DNA of 64,000 nucleotides, taken from the NCBI GenBank assembly GCA_039029395.1, contig JBCCGG010000018.1, forward strand, positions 36,977-100,976, given 5' to 3'. The position numbers and the translations under genes are program-made. Positions 43,568 to 52,527 of this stretch are shown here, in pieces. This DNA is from JBCCGG01 sp039029395. Its GTDB lineage: Bacteria; Pseudomonadota; Alphaproteobacteria; Kiloniellales; JAKSDN01. The stretch's first letter is position 1. Every line of letters starts with the position of its first letter. The notes beneath the pieces were generated by a model that searched no databases, was not told the origin of the DNA, and was given only the letters and a program-made list of their open reading frames with translations.

Positions 43568-44815
43568 TCACGTGACGGCGGCTAAACGCTCGGCGAGCCC
43601 GTCCAGCGGGACCTCTTCCTGGTGTCCCGAATCCAGATCGCGCAGGGTCGCCGCGCGGCGCGCCAGCTCATCCTCGCCGAGCAGGAGAGCCAGGCGCGCG
43701 TTGATCCTGTTGGCTCGCTTCATGCGCTTCTTGAGGCCACCGCCGTAGCCCAACTCGACCGTCCAGCCGGCCTTGCGCAGCTCTTGGGTTAGCGTGAGGG
43801 CCGCGCGCTCCTGGGCGTCGCCGACCGGCACAACCAGGATCGGGCGCGCCGGCGCGGACGCGTCCTCGAGCAAGAGCGCCAGGCGCTCGATACCGGCCGC
43901 CCAGCCGACGCCCGCCATGGCCGGCCCGCCCATGGTCTCCATCAGATAGTCGTAACGCCCGCCGCCCATGACCGTGTCCTGGGCGCCCAGGTCGTCGGTC
44001 TTGAACTCGAAGGCGGTGTGGCAATAGTAGTCGAGGCCGCGCACCAGGCGGGGGCTGTACTCATAGGCGATGCCCAAGGCCTCGAGGCCATCCTTGACCT
44101 GGCCGAAGAAGTCCTGGCTCGCCTGGTTCAGATAGTCCGTGAACTTCGGCGCGTCCGCCACCACCTCCCGGTCGCCCTCGTTCTTGGAATCGAGGATCCT
44201 CAAAGGGTTGCGATCGAGCCGCTCCTGGCTGTCGCGCGACAGGCGCTCCTTGTGGCCGGTGAAGTAGTCGACCAGGGCGGCCCGATAGGCCTGGCGGCTT
44301 TCCGTATCGCCCAGGGTGTTGAGCTCGAGCCGGGTGCGCGCGAGCACCCCCAGCTCCTCCAGGATGTGCGCGCCGACCGCGATGATCTCCACATCGCCCA
44401 GGGGCTCCGGCACGCCGAACAGTTCGACGCCGATCTGGTGAAACTGGCGCTGGCGTCCCTTCTGGGGCCGCTCGTGGCGGAACATCGGGCCGTCGTAGAA
44501 GAACTTGAGCGGCAACTGCTGGGTTAGGCCGTTGGACATCACCGCCCGGGCCACGCTGGCGGTGTTCTCTGGCCGCAGCGTGATCTCGGCGCCGTCGTCG
44601 CGCAGGGCGAAGGAGTACATCTCCTTCATCACAACGTCCGAGGTTTCGCCCAAGGTGCGCCGGAACACTTCGCTGAACTCGAAGATCGGAGTCGCCATCA
44701 GCTGATAGCCGTAACGCGCGGCCACGTCCCGGGCGCGCTCGCCGACCGCGCGGTGATGGCGCATGTCCTCGGGCAGAAGATCGTGGGTGCCGCGAACCGG
44801 CTGCAGGCCACTCAA
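43568..44815 (-). CDS. hisS: Histidyl-tRNA synthetase
   Basis: A 415-residue class II aminoacyl-tRNA synthetase. Motif 1 region VRGTHDLLPEDMRHH, motif 2 FFYDGPMFRHERPQKGRQRQFHQ and motif 3 GWAAGIERLALLL are present, with the HisA peptides (RGLDYYCHTAFEF). A C-terminal anticodon-binding domain (ILVVPVGDAQERAA) completes it. Length is normal. First gene of hisS-hemA-prfA-prmC on the minus strand. Confidence 0.96.
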   Translation of the reverse strand: MSGLQPVRGTHDLLPEDMRHHRAVGERARDVAARYGYQLMATPIFEFSEVFRRTLGETSDVVMKEMYSFALRDDGAEITLRPENTASVARAVMSNGLTQQLPLKFFYDGPMFRHERPQKGRQRQFHQIGVELFGVPEPLGDVEIIAVGAHILEELGVLARTRLELNTLGDTESRQAYRAALVDYFTGHKERLSRDSQERLDRNPLRILDSKNEGDREVVADAPKFTDYLNQASQDFFGQVKDGLEALGIAYEYSPRLVRGLDYYCHTAFEFKTDDLGAQDTVMGGGRYDYLMETMGGPAMAGVGWAAGIERLALLLEDASAPARPILVVPVGDAQERAALTLTQELRKAGWTVELGYGGGLKKRMKRANRINARLALLLGEDELARRAATLRDLDSGHQEEVPLDGLAERLAAVT

Positions 44816-44992
44816 GAGACGTTCTCCGAAAACTGGCTAAGAGGCGTGCGCCGAGGCGCCGAGGCGGCTGTGCCGGCTGAACTTACGATCGGGCGCTCTG
44901 CTCATGGGTCGGGCTCTCGTCTCGGGCCGCGTGGAATCGGCCACAAGATGCGCCTTGAGCGGGCCAAACTCAAGCCCGCTGGGGCACCAAGC

Positions 44993-46213
44993 CTAATTGG
45001 TCGACGGCTGGCTGCCGAGCAGCAGGGCCGGCTCTAGCGCGACGTCCCGGCGCACCGCGCCGACCGGGCCCATGGTACCCAGCGAGGTGCCATCGACCAG
45101 GATCTCCAGGCCGCCGGCATTTCCGGTCACCATGGTGATGCCGGGCTCGTTGGGCACCCGGTAGCTCTCGCCGGCCCGTAGCACGCGCGCCATGAGCAGG
45201 CCGTTGCGGCCATCGCGCACCTGGACCCAGCTGTCCTGAGAGGCCTTGAGGGTGACCCTGGAATCGTTGTGCTCCGATCCGTAGACCTGTTGGCCGGCGG
45301 CCGCGCTCGCGCTGGCCTCGGGCGCGGCGGGAATCTCCGGCGCGGTCGGCGCCGCCGGAATCGCCTCGTCGAGCGCGGCACTTTGTTCGGCGACTTGTTC
45401 GGCGGTTGGCGCCGGGCTCGGTGGACTGGCCATGAACTCGGTCTGCTCCAGAGGCTCGGGCACCAAGGGCTCGACCGGTGCCAGCAGCGCTTCGGCCGGC
45501 TGCGGCACTGGGGCGGCCGCACTCTCGGATTCGAGATCGGCCGACGGCGCCTCCACGGCTATCGGGGCATCGGCGCCTGGGGTATCTGCGACCGGGGCAT
45601 TGGCGACTTGGGCTTGGCTCTCCAAAGGCTCCGGCGCTGGTTCGACGGACGGTGTGATCTCCACGGCAACCGGCGCGTTGGCATCCTGATCGTCGCCGCC
45701 GACCAGATCCATGAGCCGATCCGGCACCTCGGGGATCAGGTCGGCGACCTCTCCGTTCCGGCTCGAGACATAGGACCAGCCGCCATAGGCCAGGCCGAGG
45801 AAGACCAGGGAGATCAGGATCAGGGCGCCGCTCGGCAAGCGGCTCTCGGGCACCGGAGTCGGGAAGTTGAGCTCGGTCTGGCGTTCCAGGCCGCGCTCCT
45901 CGTCCTTGAAACGGCGCACCATCTCGTCGCCGTCCAGGCCCAGATACTCGCTGTAGGCGCGCACGAACCCGACCGCGTAGGTGGTGCCCGGCAGGTCGCC
46001 GTACTCGCCCGCTTCGATCGCCTGAAGGTACACTTTTCTTATGTTGAGGACGTGGGCGACGTCGCTCAGCTCGAGCTGAAAGTCTTCGCGGCAATTGCGC
46101 AGGGTGTCGGCGACGGTCTCGTAGATCGGCACGGTCGGCTGGGCCGGCGCCACCCGCGGCTCCGCCTGAGGATCCTTGGCACCGCGATTACGGAGCTTGT
46201 TCTTAAAGGCCAT
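44993..46213 (-). CDS. RodZ-like helix-turn-helix membrane protein (DUF4115)
   Basis: A 406-residue bitopic protein. An N-terminal helix-turn-helix of the Cro/RodZ type spans about 35-100 (LRNCREDFQLELSDVAHVLN, IRKVYLQAIEAGEY, TYAVGFVRAYSEYLGLD). One membrane helix lies at about 129-147 (GALILISLVFLGLAYGGWSY). A long Ala/Pro/Glu-rich linker leads to a C-terminal beta domain (DSRVTLKASQDSWVQVRDGR) of the DUF4115 kind. RodZ anchors MreB and controls rod shape. ATG 46213 begins the homology. In many relatives ispG lies between this gene and hisS; here only 177 non-coding bases separate them. Confidence 0.82.
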   Translation of the reverse strand: MAFKNKLRNRGAKDPQAEPRVAPAQPTVPIYETVADTLRNCREDFQLELSDVAHVLNIRKVYLQAIEAGEYGDLPGTTYAVGFVRAYSEYLGLDGDEMVRRFKDEERGLERQTELNFPTPVPESRLPSGALILISLVFLGLAYGGWSYVSSRNGEVADLIPEVPDRLMDLVGGDDQDANAPVAVEITPSVEPAPEPLESQAQVANAPVADTPGADAPIAVEAPSADLESESAAAPVPQPAEALLAPVEPLVPEPLEQTEFMASPPSPAPTAEQVAEQSAALDEAIPAAPTAPEIPAAPEASASAAAGQQVYGSEHNDSRVTLKASQDSWVQVRDGRNGLLMARVLRAGESYRVPNEPGITMVTGNAGGLEILVDGTSLGTMGPVGAVRRDVALEPALLLGSQPSTN

Positions 46214-46424
46214 GGTAGGGCTCAGTCCATCAGACCGTCGAACGGCGTCGCCTTCGACGTCACCGCGTGACACGCGCGGCCCGGCGCTGCCCGTCGGCGC
46301 CCTGCCGGGATGCACCCCACCCCAGGTCCCAGATTGGCTGCTAAGCGCCGCGAAGCTAGCCGATAAGGACTAACAAAGTGATCCCGCGAGGTCGAGTCGG
46401 TCAATCGCCGGGCCGTTCGCACCA

Positions 46425-47642
46425 TCAAATGGCATCCAGCCCGTAAGCGGCATGCAGGCTGCGCAGAGCCAGCTCGGTGTATTCCTCGGCGATCAGCACG
46501 CTGACCTTGATCTCGGAGGTCGAGATCACCTGGATGTTGATGCCTTTTTCGGCCAGGGCCGTGAACATCTGCTGGGCGACGCCGGCGTGGGAGCGCATAC
46601 CTACCCCGATCACGGAGACCTTGACCACGTTGTCGTCGGCCAGAAGGTTCTCGTAGCCGATGCCGGTCAGGCTCTCCTCGAGCACGGCGACGGCGCGCGC
46701 CAGATCGGCTTTGCCGACCGTGAAGGTCAAGTCCGTATGCTCGCCCTCGGCCGAGACGTTCTGCACGATCATGTCGACGTTGATCGCCGCCTCGGCGAGC
46801 GGCCCGAAGATTCGCGCCGCGACGCCCGGCTGATCGGGCACCTGGACCAAGGTGATCTTGGCCTCGTCGCGGCTGTAGGTGATCCCACTGACGATAGCTT
46901 TTTCCACGATCTCGTCCTCGTCTACCACTAGGGTGCCTGGCACCTCTTCGAAGCTGGAGAGCACCTGGACCGGCACCCGGTGCTTCATGGCGATCTCGAC
47001 CGAGCGGGTCTGCAGCACCTTGGCGCCCTGGGACGCCATCTCGAGCATCTCCTCGTAGGTGATGCGGTCCAGCTTGCGGGCCCGGCCGACGATCCTGGGG
47101 TCGGTGGTATAGACCCCGTCCACGTCGGTATAGATGTCGCAGCGCGCCTCCAAGGCGGCGGCCAGGGCGACCGCCGAGGTGTCGGAACCGCCGCGGCCGA
47201 GCGTGGTGATCCGGCCCTGGCTGTCGACCCCCTGAAATCCGCCGACCACCGCCACCTGGCCCTCATCGAAACGGCGAATGATCTCGCTGCCGTCGATGTC
47301 CTCGATGCGGGCATTGCCGTGGGCGTCGTTGGTTTGGATCGGGATCTGCCAACCCATCCAGGAGCGCGCCGGCACGTCCAGGCCCTGCAGCGCCAAGGCC
47401 AGCAGCCCGGCGGTCACCTGCTCGCCAGAGGAGACCACGACGTCGTACTCGCGCAAGTCGTAAAGGGTCGCGGAGTCCCGCACCTGGCCGACCAGCCGGT
47501 CGGTCACGCCGGCCATGGCCGAGACCACCACGGCGACTTCGTTGCCGCGCTCGACCTCTTTCTTGACCCGCCGGGCGACGTTGGCGATGCGCTCCAAGTC
47601 GGCGACCGACGTTCCGCCGAACTTCATGACAATTCGGGCCAT
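46425..47642 (-). CDS. lysC: Aspartate kinase
   Basis: A 405-residue enzyme phosphorylating aspartate, first step to lysine, threonine and methionine. It opens RIVMKFGGTSVADLERI and has the catalytic domain motif TLGRGGSDTSAVALAAAL. Two C-terminal ACT domains (VPDQPGVAARIFGPLAEAAI; VIGVGMRSHAGVAQQMFTAL) bind the feedback inhibitor. Length matches the single-function alpha-type LysC. It is divergent from ubiG with about 145 bases between the starts. Confidence 0.97.
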   Translation of the reverse strand: MARIVMKFGGTSVADLERIANVARRVKKEVERGNEVAVVVSAMAGVTDRLVGQVRDSATLYDLREYDVVVSSGEQVTAGLLALALQGLDVPARSWMGWQIPIQTNDAHGNARIEDIDGSEIIRRFDEGQVAVVGGFQGVDSQGRITTLGRGGSDTSAVALAAALEARCDIYTDVDGVYTTDPRIVGRARKLDRITYEEMLEMASQGAKVLQTRSVEIAMKHRVPVQVLSSFEEVPGTLVVDEDEIVEKAIVSGITYSRDEAKITLVQVPDQPGVAARIFGPLAEAAINVDMIVQNVSAEGEHTDLTFTVGKADLARAVAVLEESLTGIGYENLLADDNVVKVSVIGVGMRSHAGVAQQMFTALAEKGINIQVISTSEIKVSVLIAEEYTELALRSLHAAYGLDAI

Positions 47643-47786
47643 GGCACTCTCAGCTCAAGGAATTCCGGCTCTCGAGGTGGGTCTGGTGACGCCGCGACGC
47701 CCGACAAAGATCCATTGCCTGGCGCGCGGCGGCTATCCATACTCTCAAGCAGCGGCCCGCTCAAGGGTTTCACCGGAAAGCAGGAC

Positions 47787-48527
47787 ATGACCAAAGCCGC
47801 CAGCATCGACCCCCAGGAGGTCGCCAAGTTTGCCGCTCTGGCCGACGACTGGTGGAACCCGGAAGGTCAGTTCCGGCCCCTGCACCGGCTCAACCCGACG
47901 CGCCTGGCCTTTATCCGGGACCGGGCCGCCGGCCACTTCGAGCGCGAGGCCGAGGAACCTGGCCCCCTGAAAGGTCTCAGCCTGCTCGATATCGGCTGCG
48001 GCGGCGGGCTGCTGTGCGAGCCGCTTGCGCGCCTGGGCGCCGATGTCACCGGGATCGACGTCACCGAGGAAAACATCGCCGCCGCCCGGAGCCACGCCGA
48101 GGCGGCCGAGGTCCCCGTCGTCTATGAAGCCATTCCGGCGGAGGACCTGGCCCAGAGTGGCGCTCAGTTCAACATCGTGGTTTCCATGGAGGTGGTCGAG
48201 CACGTGGCGGATTTGGGCGGATTCCTCAACGCCAGCGCCCAGCTGGTCAAGCCCGGCGGGATCTTCCTGACCGCGACCTTGAACCGCACGCCCAAGTCTT
48301 TCCTGATGGCGATCGTCGGCGCCGAGTACGTGCTGCGCTGGCTGCCGCGAGGCACACACGACTGGCGTCGCTTCGTGCGCCCCTCCGAACTTGTGCGCCA
48401 CCTGCGCGCCGGCGGACTGACCGCCAAAGAGGTGACCGGCGTGGTCTACAACCCGCTAGCCGACAGCTGGCGCCTTTCGGCCGACAGCGACGTCAACTAC
48501 ATGGTCTCGGCGATCAAGGACGGATGA
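47787..48527 (+). CDS. ubiG: Ubiquinone biosynthesis O-methyltransferase
   Basis: A 246-residue SAM methyltransferase carrying out both O-methylations of ubiquinone synthesis. UbiG hallmarks are FAALADDWWNPEGQFRPLHRLN at the start, motif I LLDIGCGGGLLCEPLARLGA, DVTGIDVTEENI and SMEVVEHVAD. ATG 47787 is the natural start; the frame is open far upstream across lysC on the other strand but that is shadow. The stop is directly adjacent to the convergent DUF1178 gene. Confidence 0.95.
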   Translation: MTKAASIDPQEVAKFAALADDWWNPEGQFRPLHRLNPTRLAFIRDRAAGHFEREAEEPGPLKGLSLLDIGCGGGLLCEPLARLGADVTGIDVTEENIAAARSHAEAAEVPVVYEAIPAEDLAQSGAQFNIVVSMEVVEHVADLGGFLNASAQLVKPGGIFLTATLNRTPKSFLMAIVGAEYVLRWLPRGTHDWRRFVRPSELVRHLRAGGLTAKEVTGVVYNPLADSWRLSADSDVNYMVSAIKDG

Positions 48528-48950
48528 TTAGGAGTTCTCGTTCGGCAGCCAAGGGATGCGCTGGACCTTGACCCCTTCATCGTCGAGCGACTTGGCCTCC
48601 TCGGCGGTCGACTCGCCGTAGATGCCCCGGGCGTCGGCCTCGCCGTAGTGGATCTTGCGGGCCTCTTCGGGGAAGCGCTCGCCGACGTAGTCGCAGTTCG
48701 CCTCGACCTGGCGGCGCAGCTCGCGCAGGGCCTGACGGGTCTCTTGGGCGCTGGGGTTTTCCTGCGGTGCCGTGGCACGGCCCTTGGCGCGGCCTAGATT
48801 TGGCGCCATCAAGGCCTTTTCGACCTTTTTGCTGCCGCACGAGGGGCAGCGCACGTCGCCGGCCGCCTGCTGCTCGTCAAAGGCGGCGCTGTCCCGGAAC
48901 CAGGCTTCGAACTGGTGGCCTTTGTGGCATTTCAGGTCATAGACGATCAT
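48528..48950 (-). CDS. DUF1178 family protein
   Basis: A 140-residue protein with a zinc-ribbon-like N-terminus: IVYDLKCHKGHQFEAWFRDS, then a CPSCGSKKVEKALMAP knuckle, the DUF1178 pattern. Four cysteine/histidine positions could hold one zinc. The C-terminal part ends FPEEARKIHYGEADARGIYG, also typical, and EWFP-like IPWLPNEN closes it. Function is unknown. ATG 48950 starts the family block; the upstream 52 in-frame codons lack homology. In alphaproteobacteria it commonly neighbours the nitrilase and glutaredoxin genes, as here. Confidence 0.88.
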   Translation of the reverse strand: MIVYDLKCHKGHQFEAWFRDSAAFDEQQAAGDVRCPSCGSKKVEKALMAPNLGRAKGRATAPQENPSAQETRQALRELRRQVEANCDYVGERFPEEARKIHYGEADARGIYGESTAEEAKSLDDEGVKVQRIPWLPNENS

Positions 48951-49085
48951 CGGCGCTCTGGTGCCTCGGTTGGCGTGACCCTTAAAGATGGCGATTTCCG
49001 ACGCTTTGCGCAAGCCTTTGAAATCAAGCTCTAATCCCGCGCGACTTTCGTGCCGGGCCGGAAATCTGCTATGGCATTGCGGGTC

Positions 49086-49625
49086 ATGAGGGGGAATCGC
49101 CATCACGAGCAGCGGGTGCCGTCACCTTGGATCGTGCGCTTCGCGCCCGAGGTGCCGCGCGGCGCCCGGGTGCTCGACCTGGCCTGCGGCGGCGGACGTC
49201 ACAGTCATTTGTTCCTGAAACGGGACTGCCGGGTGCTGGCGGTCGACCGGGACATCTCTGGCATGGGCTACCTCGCCCACTGGCCGACCCTGCAGACCCT
49301 GCAAATGGATCTGGAGACCGGCGAGCCCTTCCCGCCGAGGGGCGCCCGCTTCGACGCGGTGGTCGTGGTCAACTACCTGTACCGGCCCTTGCTGTCCAAT
49401 CTGGTGGCCGCCGTCGCGCCCGGCGGCGCATTGATTTACGAAACCTTCGCCCAGGGCAACGAAGCCTTCGGCAAACCCAGCAACCCAGACTACCTGCTCA
49501 GGCCCGGCGAGCTGCTCGACGCGGTGTGGGGTGCGCTCAAGATCGTCGCCTACGAGGACCTGGTGGTGGAAAAGCCGGCGCGGGCCGCCGTGCAGCGCAT
49601 CTACGCCCGGCGGGAGAGCTCATAG
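49086..49625 (+). CDS. Class I SAM-dependent methyltransferase (TehB-like)
   Basis: A protein of about 179 residues with a single Rossmann methyltransferase domain: motif I VLDLACGGGRHSHLFLK, acidic loop LAVDRDISGM, and FDAVVVVNYLYRPLL then PGGALIYETFAQGNEAFGKP. The last phrases are typical of small tellurite-resistance-like methyltransferases in this neighbourhood. The substrate is unknown. Start choice is uncertain: ATG 49086 is used, with ATG 49071 and GTG 49050 possible. Its end overlaps the convergent nitrilase gene by 25 bases. Confidence 0.8.
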   Translation: MRGNRHHEQRVPSPWIVRFAPEVPRGARVLDLACGGGRHSHLFLKRDCRVLAVDRDISGMGYLAHWPTLQTLQMDLETGEPFPPRGARFDAVVVVNYLYRPLLSNLVAAVAPGGALIYETFAQGNEAFGKPSNPDYLLRPGELLDAVWGALKIVAYEDLVVEKPARAAVQRIYARRESS

Positions 49626-50437
49626 GGTCGCCCGTGGGCGAGCGCGGGAATCATCCGGCGGGCACGCGCCACGGCGCTCGGGTCGATTGTTGCACTCACC
49701 GCGCCGACAGCATCGCCGCCGTCGGCCAGTACCTGGCCCCAGGGATCGACGATCAGGGAATGGCCATAGGTCTTGCGCCCAGCCTCGTGGTCGCCGCATT
49801 GGGCGGCGGCGAAGACGAAGCAGCCGGTCTCGATCGCCCGGGCCCGCAGCAGGGTCTCCCAATGGGCCCGGCCGGTGTAGCGGGTGAAGGCCGAGGGCAC
49901 GATCAGAAAGTCGGCGCCGGCTTGGGCCAGAGCCCGGTAGAGCTGGGGAAAGCGCAAGTCGTAGCAGATCGTGAGCCCCAGCCGGCCCCATGGCAGGTCG
50001 GCCAGAACCAGCCGATCGCCCGGCCGGTAGCTGCGGGATTCCCGGTAGCTGGTGCCGTCGGGGATCTCCACATCGAACATGTGGATCTTGTCGTAGCGCG
50101 CGGCGATGCGGCCCGCGGGATCGAACAGGAAGGAGCGGTTGGCCAGGCGTTCCTCGGTGACCTTGACCACCAGGGAGCCGGCCGAGAGCCATATGCCCAG
50201 CTTGGCCGCCAAGGCGGCCAGGCGCTCAACGCCGCCGTGGTCGGCCTCGGGCCGGGCGGTCGCCAAGGCCTCGCGCCGGTTGTGGGCCATCAAGTCGCTG
50301 GTCTCGGGGGTCAGCACCAATGCGGCGCCGTCGGCCGCCGCTTGGCGGATCAGCGCGTCGAGGGTCTTGAGGTTGGCCTCGGGATCGGGCCCCGAGGTGA
50401 TCTGGATGCAGGCGGCCCGGAAGCCACCCTGGGTCAT
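49601..50437 (-). CDS. Carbon-nitrogen hydrolase, Nit1/omega-amidase type
   Basis: A 278-residue nitrilase-superfamily enzyme. The catalytic triad is visible: Glu in VLTPETSDLM, Lys in RYDKIHMFDVEIP, Cys in GLTICYDLRFPQLYRAL. The phrases HMFDVEIPDGTSYRES and AHWETLLRARAIETGCFV assign it to the Nit1/NitFhit branch, which hydrolyses deaminated glutathione. ATG 50437 overlaps the glutaredoxin stop by four bases, giving a comF-grx-nit operon. Confidence 0.9.
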   Translation of the reverse strand: MTQGGFRAACIQITSGPDPEANLKTLDALIRQAAADGAALVLTPETSDLMAHNRREALATARPEADHGGVERLAALAAKLGIWLSAGSLVVKVTEERLANRSFLFDPAGRIAARYDKIHMFDVEIPDGTSYRESRSYRPGDRLVLADLPWGRLGLTICYDLRFPQLYRALAQAGADFLIVPSAFTRYTGRAHWETLLRARAIETGCFVFAAAQCGDHEAGRKTYGHSLIVDPWGQVLADGGDAVGAVSATIDPSAVARARRMIPALAHGRPYELSRRA

Positions 50438-50697
50438 GTGGCCAGGCCGAGCAGTTGGTCGAGCCGGCCGTCCGCCTCTAGGGCGAAGAGCTCGTCGCTG
50501 CCGCCCACATGGGCGCCGTCGATGAAGATCTGGGGAACAGTGTGGCGGCCGCCGGCGCGTTCGCGCATCTCCTGGCGCTTCGAGGGATGGAACATCACGT
50601 CGACCTCGTTGTAGGTCACGCCCTTGGCGTCGAGCAACCGCTTGGCGCGGTGGCAATAGCCGCACAGCATTGACGTGTAGAGCTCGACCTCGGCCAT
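50434..50697 (-). CDS. grxC: Glutaredoxin 3
   Basis: An 87-residue monothiol-exchange protein with active site LCGYCHRAK (CxxC). The TVPQIFIDG cis-proline motif and GGSDELFALE glutathione-binding motif follow. Length is right for GrxC. ATG 50697 gives the start; the frame extends upstream without homology. Overlaps the nitrilase gene by four bases. Reduces protein disulfides and mixed glutathione disulfides in the cytoplasm. Confidence 0.94.
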   Translation of the reverse strand: MAEVELYTSMLCGYCHRAKRLLDAKGVTYNEVDVMFHPSKRQEMRERAGGRHTVPQIFIDGAHVGGSDELFALEADGRLDQLLGLAT

Positions 50698-50791
50698 GGG
50701 CACTTTTCTCCTCGTCCGGCAGATTGAACTGGCCTGAAAAGATGTTACCAGCAGCCGCTCGGTCAAGTCACGTGATCGTGGGTCGGCCCCC

Positions 50792-51556
50792 TCATTCGGG
50801 CCGCTGGGGCCGCAGCACCCGGGCCAGGACCAAGACGTCGACCCCGGCCGCGCCGGCGCGCCGCAGGACCTTGGCGCAGGCGGCGGCGGTGGCGCCGGTG
50901 GTCAGCACGTCGTCAACCAGCAGCACGCGGCGGTCCCGCAGCGCGCTTTCGCGGGCCGGATGGATCTTGAAGGCGCCGGCCACGTTGCGCCGCCGGGCGG
51001 CCGGGCTGAGCCGGCCCTGGGGCGGCGTGTTGCGCCGGCGCACCAAGAGGTCCGGCACCAAGGGCCGTTCGATCCTGCGGGCCAGCGCCGCGGCCAGCAG
51101 GGCCGACTGGTTGTAGCGCCGCTGGAACAGGCGTATCCAATGGAGCGGCACCGGCGCCACCAGGTCGACCTCGGGCACCAGCTCGGCGGCGCCCCGGGCC
51201 AGCCAGTCGCCATAGGCCGGCGCCGCCTCGGTGCGGTCCCGATGCTTCAACGAGATCACCAGGCCCTTGCTGGCCTCGTCGTAGGCCATGACCGCGCGCG
51301 CCCGGTCGAAGGGCGGCGCTTCGCGCAAACAGGCGCTGCAGAGCGCGTCGGGCCCGGGGTCATACTCGAAGGGCGTGCCGCAGCAGGCGCAGTGGGGCGG
51401 CGTGATGAAGGAGATCGCGCCCCAGCAAGAGGCGCAGAGCACGCCGGCCCGGTCGACGGACCCGGCGCAGGCCAGACAGCGCGGCGGCAGTAAAGCGTTG
51501 AGCCCCAGGCCGGGCAGCTGCCGCAGCCCACCGGCCAGGCCTTCAAGTCTCCCCAT
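50792..51556 (-). CDS. ComF family protein (double zinc ribbon, phosphoribosyltransferase fold)
   Basis: A 254-residue protein of the ComF family linked to DNA uptake and processing. The N-terminus has paired cysteine knuckles (RCLACAGS, LCASCWG, CACCGTPF, LCSACL), then DRARAVMAYDEASKGLVISL. The PRTase signature is RRVLLVDDVLTTGATAAACA, and VAPVPLHWIRLFQRRYNQSA is typical. It begins the comF-grxC-nitrilase unit and is divergent from the methyltransferase at 51613 across 56 bases. Confidence 0.9.
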   Translation of the reverse strand: MGRLEGLAGGLRQLPGLGLNALLPPRCLACAGSVDRAGVLCASCWGAISFITPPHCACCGTPFEYDPGPDALCSACLREAPPFDRARAVMAYDEASKGLVISLKHRDRTEAAPAYGDWLARGAAELVPEVDLVAPVPLHWIRLFQRRYNQSALLAAALARRIERPLVPDLLVRRRNTPPQGRLSPAARRRNVAGAFKIHPARESALRDRRVLLVDDVLTTGATAAACAKVLRRAGAAGVDVLVLARVLRPQRPE

Positions 51557-51612
51557 GGACCCAGTGTGAAGCGCCCCGTGCTGAGGTCAAGGGGAGCGGC
51601 TATAGTAGGCCC

Positions 51613-52521
51613 ATGAGCGACGCGATGATCGTCTTCGACCGGGCCCTGGTGCGGGCCCGCCGAACCCGGGCGGTGGCCAGCCTGGGCCAAGCCGATTTCC
51701 TCTTCCGCGAGGCGGCCGAGCGCCTGGTGGAGCGCCTGGAGGACATCACCCGGGTTTTCCCCATGGCGCTCGACATCGGCTGTCACGACGGCGCCGTGGG
51801 GCGCGCGCTCGGCGGCCGGGGCGGGGTCGAGACCTTGGTCCAGTGCGACTTCTCGCCGGCCATGGCGGCGGCGGCCGGCGGCTTGGCTTTGGCCGCCGAC
51901 GAGGAGTCCCAGCCCTTCGCGCCGGGCGCCTTCGATCTGGTCTTGAGCGCGCTTAGCCTGCATTGGGTCAACGATCTGCCGGGCGCGCTCTTGCAGCTCA
52001 GCCGGGCGCTCAAGCCCGACGGCCTGCTGCTGGCTTCCATGCTGGGCGGCGAGACGCTGATCGAGCTGCGCCAGGCCCTGATCGCGGCGGAGAGCGAGCT
52101 GGAAGGCGGCGCCGGGCCCCGGGTCTCGCCCTTCGCCGACGTGCGGGACCTGGGCGGCTTGCTGCAGCGCGCCGGTTTCGCCCTGCCGGTGGTCGACGCC
52201 GACACCCTGACCGTCAGCTATCCCGACCCCTTCGCCCTGATGGCCGACCTGCGCGCCATGGGCGAGACCAGCGCGCTTCTAGAACGGCGGCGACGCCCAT
52301 CGCGCCGCACCACCTTCCTGCGCGCCGCCGAGCTCTACCAGGACCACCATGGCGGCCCGGACGGGCGCGTGCCGGCGACCTTCCAGATCCTCACCATGAC
52401 CGCCTGGGCGCCCCACGCCTCCCAGCAGCAGCCCTTGCGGCCCGGCAGCGCCAAGGCGCGCCTGGCCCAGGCGCTGGGCGGCGAGGAGGTCTCGGCGGGG
52501 GAGAAGGCGGGGCGGGACTAG
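51613..52521 (+). CDS. BioC/NDUFAF5-like SAM methyltransferase
   Basis: A 302-residue protein resembling the mitochondrial complex I assembly factor NDUFAF5 and bacterial BioC. It shows the start IVFDRALVRARRTRA, motif I ALDIGCHDGAVGRAL (a His-Asp variant of the GCGTG loop), and LSLHWVNDLPGALLQLSRAL. The C-terminal end carries FQILTMTAWAPHASQQQPL then RPGSAKARLAQALG, a tail diagnostic for the NDUFAF5-like alphaproteobacterial group. It likely hydroxylates or methylates a complex I subunit rather than making biotin. Convergent with mutT. Confidence 0.82.
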   Translation: MSDAMIVFDRALVRARRTRAVASLGQADFLFREAAERLVERLEDITRVFPMALDIGCHDGAVGRALGGRGGVETLVQCDFSPAMAAAAGGLALAADEESQPFAPGAFDLVLSALSLHWVNDLPGALLQLSRALKPDGLLLASMLGGETLIELRQALIAAESELEGGAGPRVSPFADVRDLGGLLQRAGFALPVVDADTLTVSYPDPFALMADLRAMGETSALLERRRRPSRRTTFLRAAELYQDHHGGPDGRVPATFQILTMTAWAPHASQQQPLRPGSAKARLAQALGGEEVSAGEKAGRD

Positions 52522-52527
52522 GGCCGG

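Noticed and set aside
46980..47786. N-terminal extension of ubiG
   Set aside because: The frame is open only because it runs antisense to lysC. Homology begins at ATG 47787.
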